Below, piece by piece: positions 20,836-27,190 of a stretch of DNA of 64,000 nt. The notes beneath the pieces were generated by a model. That model had not been told where the DNA came from. It made no database searches and saw nothing but the letters and a program-made list of their open reading frames with translations. The translations under genes and the position numbers were made by a program. Location of the stretch: positions 2,162,001 to 2,226,000 of the forward strand of contig NZ_CP137624.1 in NCBI RefSeq assembly GCF_033880585.1, given 5' to 3'. This stretch comes from Lysinibacillus louembei (GTDB lineage Bacteria > Bacillota > Bacilli > Bacillales_A > Planococcaceae). Numbering within the stretch: the stretch's first letter is position 1; each line of letters begins with the position of its first letter.

Positions 20836-21867
20836 ATGACTCAAAAAATGAAAGCCGCTCTTATTCGAAAGTATGGTCAAAAAAACCTAGAAATTGCCGA
20901 GGTGGATATTCCTACTGTTCGAGACAATGATGTGCTTGTCAAAATTGTAGCAGCCAGCATCAACCCAATTGATTTGAAGACGAAAGATGGTAAAGTAAAA
21001 ATGCTTTTAAGCTATAAAATGCCATTAATTTTAGGAAGTGACTTTGCGGGCATTGTTGAAAGTGTAGGGAAGAACGTTACAAAATATAAAATAGGTGACA
21101 AAGTATATGGAAGGGTGCAAAAAAATCGAATTGGAACCTTTGCGGAATATATCGCAGTAGATCAAGGTGATATAGCCCTTAAACCAAAAAACCTTACTTT
21201 TGAAGAGGCTGCCTCTATTCCGTTAGTAGGGCTAACGAGCTATCAAGCATTATATGACATCATGCAATTAAAAGCGGATGATAAAGTATTGATTCAAGCA
21301 GGGGCAGGTGGAATAGGAACAATTGCTATTCAACTAGCAAAATTGACAAGTGCTTATGTAGCAACGACAACAAGTGCAAAAAATGCCGATTTTGTTAAAA
21401 GCTTAGGTGCGGATAAAATTATTGATTATCGAACAGAAAATTTCGAAGAGGTCTTAACAGATTATGACTATGTTTATGATACGATGGGCGGTGAGACATT
21501 AGAAAAGGCTTTTCGTATTATTAAACCAAATGGCAAAGTGGTTTCTTTGTCAGGAATACCAAATAAACGTTTTGCAAAGGAATATGGCTTACCATTATGG
21601 AAACAAATCATTTTAGGAATAGCTACACGAAATATTAGTAAATTAGAGAAAAAAACAAATGCCAGCTACCACTTTTTATTTATGAAACCAAGTGGGCCAC
21701 AACTAGAAATATTGACGAATTTGATAGAGCAAGGAAAAATTCAGCCAATCATTGACCAAGTTGTTTCGTTAAATAATATTCAAACAGCAGTGAATCACTC
21801 ATTATCCGGAAGAGCAAAAGGGAAAATTATTATTAGAGTAGCTGAAAATTTAAAAGATGAAAAATAA
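20836..21867 (+). CDS. NADP-dependent medium-chain reductase (quinone oxidoreductase-like)
   Basis: 343-residue zinc-free member of the MDR superfamily (quinone oxidoreductase / zeta-crystallin type). It has an N-terminal GroES-like substrate domain (SINPIDLKTKDG, LGSDFAGIVESVG) and a Rossmann domain with nucleotide motif AGAGGIGTIAIQLAK (about 150-165). The catalytic-zinc cysteines of alcohol dehydrogenases are absent. It likely reduces quinones or reactive enals with NADPH. AAAGGAG precedes the ATG. The upstream palindrome and the divergent ArsR/DJ-1 genes suggest electrophile-stress induction. Confidence 0.88.
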   Translation: MTQKMKAALIRKYGQKNLEIAEVDIPTVRDNDVLVKIVAASINPIDLKTKDGKVKMLLSYKMPLILGSDFAGIVESVGKNVTKYKIGDKVYGRVQKNRIGTFAEYIAVDQGDIALKPKNLTFEEAASIPLVGLTSYQALYDIMQLKADDKVLIQAGAGGIGTIAIQLAKLTSAYVATTTSAKNADFVKSLGADKIIDYRTENFEEVLTDYDYVYDTMGGETLEKAFRIIKPNGKVVSLSGIPNKRFAKEYGLPLWKQIILGIATRNISKLEKKTNASYHFLFMKPSGPQLEILTNLIEQGKIQPIIDQVVSLNNIQTAVNHSLSGRAKGKIIIRVAENLKDEK

Positions 21868-21969
21868 CCCTATAGTATAAATAGACTTTTAAGGTTTTCA
21901 GTAATAATAAATTGTTAATTGTGGTACGCTAATAAATAGAATTCCAATAATTTTAAAGGAGTGTTCAAA

Positions 21970-22407
21970 ATGGTTGGTGTAGAAATCGATATGGTTGTGA
22001 CGGATAGTTTAAAGGCATTAGCATTATATGAGAAGATTTTTGATATTGAGCGTCTAGAGGTAACAAATTTTCCAGTCGGAAAGAACGAAGCTGTTTTTAA
22101 GTTATATGATGTAAGATTTCATTTATTAGACGAAAATCCTGAATATCAAATGATTGCACCTAAACCAGATGATCCAAAGCCGATTTGGTTTAATATTTTA
22201 GTACCAGACATTGCAGAAACATATGAGAAGGCAATGAAGGCAGGCTGTAAAGAAGTACAAGCAGTAACACAGCTACCTGATTTTGGCGTATCCAATGCGG
22301 TATTTAGCGATGAATTTGGCTATCTTTGGATGTTGCATGAGCTGCACAAAGTAGTGAGCTTTGAAGAGCGTGTAGAATTGCTGAAAGATGAAATGGGCGA
22401 ACATTAA
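21970..22407 (+). CDS. VOC (glyoxalase/bleomycin-resistance) family protein
   Basis: 145-residue protein with two beta-alpha-beta-beta-beta modules of the vicinal-oxygen-chelate fold (VTDSLKALALYEKIF at the first helix; PDFGVSNAVFSDEFGYLWMLHE at the end). Substrate unknown. The ATG at 21970 is 8 bases after AAAGGAG; the GTG at 21961 lies inside that site. The next thing downstream is not a gene but the first CRISPR leader hairpin, 7 bases after its stop. Confidence 0.85.
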   Translation: MVGVEIDMVVTDSLKALALYEKIFDIERLEVTNFPVGKNEAVFKLYDVRFHLLDENPEYQMIAPKPDDPKPIWFNILVPDIAETYEKAMKAGCKEVQAVTQLPDFGVSNAVFSDEFGYLWMLHELHKVVSFEERVELLKDEMGEH

Positions 22408-22414
22408 TAATTAA

Positions 22415-22461
22415 TTACGCGAACCTTAAGTGCCCATAAATATATGGGGAGGTTCGCGTAA
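22415..22461 (+). other. CRISPR leader hairpin A
   Basis: 11-bp perfect stem TTACGCGAACC (22415-22425) / GGTTCGCGTAA (22451-22461), with an inner CCCAT/ATGGG stem (22433-22448). It ends 111 nt before the first repeat of array A. It aligns with hairpin B at 22755 (GCGAA..T.AAG.G..CAT.A then GGGGA..TTCGC). On the + strand it is followed by an A-run, not a T-run, so it is not a standard terminator for the VOC gene. Confidence 0.65.
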
Positions 22462-22572
22462 AAAATAATAGTATAACTTTAATTTTAAGTAATAATCTAT
22501 TGGATATAAGCTAAAGTTTATAACTTTTTCTAAATATAGACGATGCCATAAATAATTAATCTATATATTGCG
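22462..22572 (+). other. AT-rich CRISPR leader A
   Basis: 111 nt, very AT-rich, without an ORF, directly before the first repeat of array A. Landmarks shared in order with leader B are GGATA (71 nt before the repeat) and ACGATG..ATAAAT (33 nt before it). Confidence 0.6.
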
Positions 22573-22736
22573 GTCTCTCTCTGTATGGAGAGAGTGGATT
22601 GAAATACATCCGCATGATCTACGGCATGCCCGTGAAACAGTCTCTCTCTGTATGGAGAGAGTGGATTGAAATTTACGGTGTGAAACGTGCATACCAAGAA
22701 TTATTGTCTCTCTCTGTATGTAGAATGGATTAGAAA
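22573..22736 (+). CRISPR. CRISPR array A (type I-C-like repeat), 2 spacers
   Basis: Full 33-nt repeats at 22573-22605 and 22640-22672, then a degenerate terminal repeat at 22706-22736 that has lost 3 bases in the stem region. Spacers are 22606-22639 (34 nt) and 22673-22705 (33 nt). The repeat begins GTCTCTCTCTGTATGG and ends GTGGATTGAAAT, the I-C-like 3' end. Positions 3-10 and 15-22 form an 8-bp stem with loop GTAT. Repeat decay at the right end and the leader at the left give left-to-right orientation. No cas gene lies in the window. Confidence 0.95.
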
Positions 22737-22754
22737 AATAAAAAGAGTTAGATG

Positions 22755-22803
22755 TTGGTGCGAATGTGAAGCGAACATGATTTTCTAAGGGGATTCGCAC
22801 CAA
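22755..22803 (+). other. CRISPR leader hairpin B
   Basis: 11-bp perfect stem TTGGTGCGAAT (22755-22765) / ATTCGCACCAA (22793-22803), ending 113 nt before the first repeat of array B. It is related to hairpin A, but three stem pairs differ by compensatory change (C-G to T-A, A-T to G-C, C-G to T-A). A's, not T's, follow it. Confidence 0.65.
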
Positions 22804-22916
22804 AAAGAAGCAAGAAATTCTATATACAAGAGAAAAGAATTAGGATAATATTACCTTATAAATTAATTTTTAAGTGAAAAACGGTGATAAATGTTACTTT
22901 TATGCGCTTTTTCACA
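22804..22916 (+). other. AT-rich CRISPR leader B
   Basis: 113 nt AT-rich leader without an ORF before array B. GGATAAT lies 74 nt and ACGGTGATAAAT 36 nt before the first repeat, colinear with leader A. Confidence 0.65.
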
Positions 22917-23406
22917 GTTTCTCTCTGTATAGAGAGAATGGATTGAAATGCCTGCTTCTGCTTCCGATATTGCAGCAGTTGCAGTTTCTCTCTGTATAGA
23001 GAGAATGGATTGAAATCGACCTGTCAAATGCAAATTTAACGGGTTCGAATGTTTCTCTCTGTATAGAGAGAATGGATTGAAATTCGCTTGACGGTTGTTA
23101 GTAGTCCTTGTTTATGTTTCTCTCTGTATAGAGAGAATGGATTGAAATAGCGTATCGATGTAATTACGGGGCAAATTCTGTAGTTTCTCTCTGTATAGAG
23201 AGAATGGATTGAAATAATAGGAGAAATGATAATATCCCTTGTGATAAAACGTTTCTCTCTGTATAGAGAGAATGGATTGAAATTCTACGTCTTTTGTTAT
23301 TTCACTAGATAAAACAATGTTTCTCTCTGTATAGAGAGAATGGATTGAAATCTTAAATTATGAACAACAAGAATATCTTGATGGAGTTTCTCTCTGTATA
23401 GAGAGA
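22917..23406 (+). CRISPR. CRISPR array B (type I-C-like repeat), 7 spacers
   Basis: Seven identical 33-nt repeats start at 22917, 22984, 23051, 23116, 23183, 23251 and 23319. A truncated eighth (23386-23406) keeps only its first 21 bases. Spacers are 32-35 nt. The repeat begins GTTTCTCTCTGTATAG and ends ATGGATTGAAAT. It differs from the array A repeat at positions 3, 15 and 22; 3 pairs with 22 and 15 with 10, so the hairpin is preserved. Leader on the left. No adjacent cas genes, so interference would need Cas proteins encoded elsewhere. Confidence 0.97.
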
Positions 23407-23832
23407 CCCCAAAACATTTTATAAATGCATCATTTTTCATAAAAGGTTATAGGAAATGTAGGTCGATATCTAAATTTCGCTATAGCCTTTTGTGCTTTTT
23501 TTAAGAAGTAATTAGGGTATGTGGACAATCGTAAACTAATGAGTAAGGAGCATGAAATTGATGTTGTAGGGGGAGAATAATGAGAAATATATCAACTATC
23601 GTTTTCTAATCCATATGCATTAATTAAAAGATAAGGTGTATGCGGTGTAATATAATCAATTATGCCGCAAGTTCCTTGATTATTGATATTTAGAAATTAC
23701 TTAAAATGTCTTCTTCTTACTTTCAAAAATTTTGCTGAATCAGGCTCAATGAAGAAATTTGTTTATTAGCAACAAACGGTTGCTTTCTATGTTGAAACAG
23801 TTCAGCTAAAATGAGGGAGAGGTGAGGAGAAA
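23407..23832. other. intergenic region between CRISPR array B and the XRE gene
   Basis: 426 nt, AT-rich. AAAAGGTTATAG (23441-23452) can pair with CTATAGCCTTTT (23480-23491), with T7 at about 23496-23502, a possible array terminator. A 9-codon reading frame with a good ribosome site (ATG at 23580) is too short to call. AGCAAC AAACG GTTGCT (23768-23784) is a small palindrome upstream of the XRE start. No cas remnant was recognised. Confidence 0.45.
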
Positions 23833-24288
23833 ATGGAAACGGCAACGATTATTAAAGAGATTAGAAATAAAAATCAATTATCACAAGGGGCATTTTCAGA
23901 AATACTTTGTGTGACACGCCAAGCTGTTTCAAGGTGGGAAACAGGGAAAACAACACCGAATTATGAAACGTTGAAAACTATTTCTAAGAAATTTAATGTA
24001 ACGATTAATACTTTACTTGGTTCGCCAAAAAGCTTGATTTGTCAATGTTGTGGGATGTGTCTTCATAGCGATGATGTGATAAGCAAGGAATTGGATAATC
24101 AATTTAATGAAGATTACTGTAAATGGTGCTATGTTGATGGGGAGCATCAATACAAAACAATGGAAGAGATACTAAACTTTTTAGTTCCACTTTTAGTAGA
24201 AGAGCGTCAACAGGCACCAGAGGTCGTTCGTCAGCAATTAGAGGATTTTCTTCCTACACTGAAACAGTGGGGAGTTAAAGAAGAATAA
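23833..24288 (+). CDS. XRE-family HTH regulator with zinc-ribbon domain
   Basis: 151-residue protein. Residues 1-60 are a Cro/C1-type HTH (QLSQGAFSEILCVTRQAVSRWETGKTTPNYETLKTI is its core). Residues ~65-105 contain two Cys pairs, CQCCGM and CKWCYVDGEHQYKTME, matching the putative zinc-ribbon family often fused to such HTHs. The C-terminus is an amphipathic helical tail. Target genes are unknown. It stands alone between the CRISPR locus and a convergent lipoprotein pair. Confidence 0.8.
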   Translation: METATIIKEIRNKNQLSQGAFSEILCVTRQAVSRWETGKTTPNYETLKTISKKFNVTINTLLGSPKSLICQCCGMCLHSDDVISKELDNQFNEDYCKWCYVDGEHQYKTMEEILNFLVPLLVEERQQAPEVVRQQLEDFLPTLKQWGVKEE

Positions 24289-24295
24289 AAAATGC

Positions 24296-24335
24296 AAGCC
24301 CTTGTCATCAGTGAAAATGGATGACAAGGGCTTTG
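24296..24335. terminator. bidirectional terminator between XRE gene and lipoprotein
   Basis: 14-bp stem AAGCCCTTGTCATC / GATGACAAGGGCTT (24296-24309, 24320-24333) between convergent genes. Confidence 0.8.
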
Positions 24336-24339
24336 TAGG

Positions 24340-25083
24340 TTATTTTGTATCACTAAATGCATGAAGCCAGTTCAATGTATTTTCGTTAAAATCTTTTAAT
24401 GTAAAGACGATTTCATTTTGTGCCCATTTGACGAATGTCCGTGTTTCATCGTCTGCGTAAAAGTGCATTTGCCCTATAATTTGTGGATGTGGGTAATAGC
24501 CATTTCCTGTACCGTCTGTTATGTCATTAACTAAATCCTTTTCCTTAATCCAATCGACTAGCTCTTGCTCGGATTTTTCCATAGAATAGGCAAACACATA
24601 CCAGCCATGGCTCGTCGTCCAGTTGACAATACTTTCGTCACCTGAAATAAAAGGATAAATTAATTCAGGACCGGCATCCGCGACATAATCATCATGTAAT
24701 GTGAGCTGTACTTTTAAATCATCATCTGCCTTGAGTTCATCTTCATAGCGTGTAATTGTTAATTGTCCGATATAGTAACCCTCTGTTACGTTTGCTGCAT
24801 CGAGTGCAGTTTCTTCATCAAATTCATAAAAATCGAATGTTATTTCATTTTCAGTTGTCGTTGTTTGTGCTGTTAAAAATTTGTCTTTTGCTACAGGAAA
24901 TTTGGTAGGGAGCTGCACTTGCCAATCTGTAGGTATCGCAGATTGAAAGTCAGCATATTGATTGACTTGACCATTGTTTGTTGTCGTTTCCTCAACAGGT
25001 GCTTTATTCGGTTCCTCGCTCGAATCATTGCTACAAGCTACTAGTAATAAGGTGCACGCAAGAAGTATGTTAAGCTTTTTCAT
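24340..25083 (-). CDS. putative lipoprotein of unknown function
   Basis: 247-residue protein with a lipoprotein signal (LLLVAC, Cys17) and a Glu/Thr/Asn-rich linker (~18-45), then a globular, Asp/Glu-rich extracellular domain with many aromatic residues (WTTSHGWYVFAYSM). It has no family motif I recognise. A perfect AGGAGG precedes the ATG. It lies 16 bases after a second lipoprotein gene, so the two are probably one operon on the outer membrane face. Confidence 0.7.
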   Translation of the reverse strand: MKKLNILLACTLLLVACSNDSSEEPNKAPVEETTTNNGQVNQYADFQSAIPTDWQVQLPTKFPVAKDKFLTAQTTTTENEITFDFYEFDEETALDAANVTEGYYIGQLTITRYEDELKADDDLKVQLTLHDDYVADAGPELIYPFISGDESIVNWTTSHGWYVFAYSMEKSEQELVDWIKEKDLVNDITDGTGNGYYPHPQIIGQMHFYADDETRTFVKWAQNEIVFTLKDFNENTLNWLHAFSDTK

Positions 25084-25099
25084 GATCGTTTCCTCCTAG

Positions 25100-25861
25100 T
25101 TAGTTGGGACTTGGAATATCCACAGGCTCTCCCCACTGTAGAAATGTATTGCTCGTTGTCTCAGATAATCCAGCGATTGTCGCTGTTGCAATGTAATAGG
25201 CACCTAAATAGTGATCTGTAATCCAAAGCTGAACATCTGTGAGCATGGCGCCATTTAAATGAATAGGCTGTTCGGGTGTAAGATGCCATGCCGTATCGAC
25301 GAAGGCTTCTGTGTCAGGTACAGCACCTTGCCCAACAACTTTCCATGTAGGGGCTTGTGCAAAGTTTTCTGCAATGGCGATTGGATGACCTAATATCCGC
25401 GTTAATTTTATAACATTTGATGCAATGACTTCCTCGCCATTACTTGGCTCATCTGTTTCCTCAATCCAACCTGTTTCGGGCGTTTTCATCCAACCTGTAT
25501 CTCCATCAATAATAACTGTATTGTCACTGTTTTCGATATGCATTGAAAAGTCAGGATTCCATTGAAAATCTACTTTTGAAGCACCACTTGCGGAATTGAC
25601 TTTATGAGAGCCACTGCCTGCTGCTATCATCGCATCTTTCATGCAGGCTGCTAGTTTTTTTCCTTCAATAACAGCCCCTTGTTCAAATAGTATGCCCTCA
25701 CATGAGGCAGGAGATGCTGGTGTAGCAACAGTTTCTTGCTCTTCGACAGCCTCCTTCGCGGGAGATGTCTCTTGTTTATTTTCCGTTTCGTTAGAGTTTG
25801 CTGTATTCCCACATGCTACTAGTAGCAATAGACAAAAGCATAACCAAAAAAGCTTTTTCAC
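25100..25861 (-). CDS. putative lipoprotein of unknown function
   Basis: 253-residue lipoprotein (LLLVACGN at the lipobox) with a Glu/Ala/Pro linker. The globular domain recalls outer-face LolA/LppX-like lipoproteins of Gram-positives (KVNSASGASKVDFQWNPDF, DGDTGWMKT, VDTAWHLTPEQPIHL), but I am not sure of the family. A GTG start at 25861 is 9 bases after AAGGAGGG; the TTG at 25870 abuts that site. First gene of a two-lipoprotein operon. Confidence 0.7.
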   Translation of the reverse strand: MKKLFWLCFCLLLLVACGNTANSNETENKQETSPAKEAVEEQETVATPASPASCEGILFEQGAVIEGKKLAACMKDAMIAAGSGSHKVNSASGASKVDFQWNPDFSMHIENSDNTVIIDGDTGWMKTPETGWIEETDEPSNGEEVIASNVIKLTRILGHPIAIAENFAQAPTWKVVGQGAVPDTEAFVDTAWHLTPEQPIHLNGAMLTDVQLWITDHYLGAYYIATATIAGLSETTSNTFLQWGEPVDIPSPN

Positions 25862-26002
25862 TATAAGCAACCCTCCTTATATTGAAAATTTTGAAATTTT
25901 ATCTATACAAATTAATGGTAACCTATTGCATAGTTTGAAACAAGAACGATAAAATAAGGTTTATTTAAGCATAAAATGGAATTTTATAGTGAAAAGTATC
26001 TA

Positions 26003-26042
26003 TTGGAAAAGCCATCGGAAGAACGGCGTTTTCCAATGGCTC
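26003..26042 (-). terminator. terminator of the epimerase gene
   Basis: On the - strand, AGCCATTGGAA pairs with TTCCGATGGCT (one G-T pair) and is followed by TTTT. It directly follows the epimerase stop. Confidence 0.7.
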
Positions 26043-26047
26043 CTTTT

Positions 26048-27157
26048 TTAACATATAACACTTTGCTTCACAGTAAGCTTTGCAAGCGTATTTTCATCTA
26101 CATCAACACCTAATCCTGCTTGTCCATTTAAGCGAATGTATGGAATTTCAAATTGCAAATTACCTACATCTTCGCTATATTTTAGCGGACCTGTTAACTC
26201 AACGCTCGTCATCGATTTTTTTGAGAAGGCAACATGATAGCCTGCCGCAGAGCCAACAGATGATTCCACCATTGAGCCAACTTGACATTCGATGTTTGCC
26301 ATTTCTGCCATAATCGCTAGCTTATTTGCTTTATAAATACCGCCACATTTCATTAGCTTAATATTTACTTTATGTGCAGCCTGCTTTTGGATGATTGTGC
26401 GCATTTCTGTCATGCCAACAAGCCCCTCATCAATCATCACAGGCGTTGACGTTTTTTGTTTAATTTCAACCATGCCATCAAAGTCGTGTGCTACAATTGG
26501 CTGCTCAATCCAATCAAGGTGACAATCCTCAAGCAGGGCAAGTGCTTGGAGGGCGGTTGCGCTATTTTTCCAGCCTTGGTTGACATCGACGCGAATAGCG
26601 ATTTCAGGTCCAACTGCTGCTCTTACTGCTTGAATGCGTTTGACATCCTCTAGCATTTTCGCACCAACCTTCAGCTTGAAGGAGCGATAGCCCTCTGCCA
26701 TTTTATCGAGCGCTTCCTGTGCCATGACAGCAGGCTCTTGAATGCTTAATACATGGGTAATCGGAAATTCCTCATGGAAGCGTCCGCCTAGTAAATCATA
26801 AACAGGTACATTTAGTGATTTTGCGGCAGCATCATAGCACGCAATATCTAGTGCAGCCTTTGCTGTTGGTGCAGCTAAAATAGCGCGATCCATTACGTCA
26901 TGAATAGCCTCCATATTTAACGGATTCATACCAATTAAGCGTGGCGCTAAAATTTTCTCAATAATTTCGAAGGCACCATACATGCTTTCGCCTGTTACAT
27001 GCTCATCTGCTACACCTTCACCATAGCCAACAACTCCATTATTTAAAGTCACTTTGACGATTAAGGAAGGCATCGTATAATAGGTAGCATAGCTAATAAT
27101 AAATGGTTCCTTTAATGGTAATTCAATAGCGAATAATTCAATTTTTTCAATTTTCAT
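26048..27157 (-). CDS. enolase-superfamily enzyme, probable dipeptide epimerase
   Basis: 369-residue member of the mandelate racemase/muconate lactonising group. The catalytic set is visible in order: KLKVG lysine (~165), metal ligands in RVDVNQGW, WIEQPI and MIDEG, and the second lysine in NIKLMKCGG. The layout resembles L-Ala-D/L-Glu epimerase YkfB, but N-succinyl- or N-acyl-amino-acid racemase is equally possible. The ATG at 27157 is 9 bases after AAAGGA; an ATG at 27175 is part of that site. It is head to head with a regulator 33 bp away and probably functions with the transporter and amidohydrolase beyond. Confidence 0.85.
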   Translation of the reverse strand: MKIEKIELFAIELPLKEPFIISYATYYTMPSLIVKVTLNNGVVGYGEGVADEHVTGESMYGAFEIIEKILAPRLIGMNPLNMEAIHDVMDRAILAAPTAKAALDIACYDAAAKSLNVPVYDLLGGRFHEEFPITHVLSIQEPAVMAQEALDKMAEGYRSFKLKVGAKMLEDVKRIQAVRAAVGPEIAIRVDVNQGWKNSATALQALALLEDCHLDWIEQPIVAHDFDGMVEIKQKTSTPVMIDEGLVGMTEMRTIIQKQAAHKVNIKLMKCGGIYKANKLAIMAEMANIECQVGSMVESSVGSAAGYHVAFSKKSMTSVELTGPLKYSEDVGNLQFEIPYIRLNGQAGLGVDVDENTLAKLTVKQSVIC

Positions 27158-27190
27158 CGTTCTACATCCTTTCAAAGGGGGTTTTTCTTT

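Noticed and set aside
22415-22461. Reading the hairpin as a simple terminator of the VOC gene
   Set aside because: The + strand has an A-run after the stem, and a related hairpin recurs at the same distance before array B, where no gene ends.
22561-22803. 80-codon - strand reading frame across CRISPR array A
   Set aside because: It is made of repeat and spacer sequence; translated repeats recur and no ribosome site is present.
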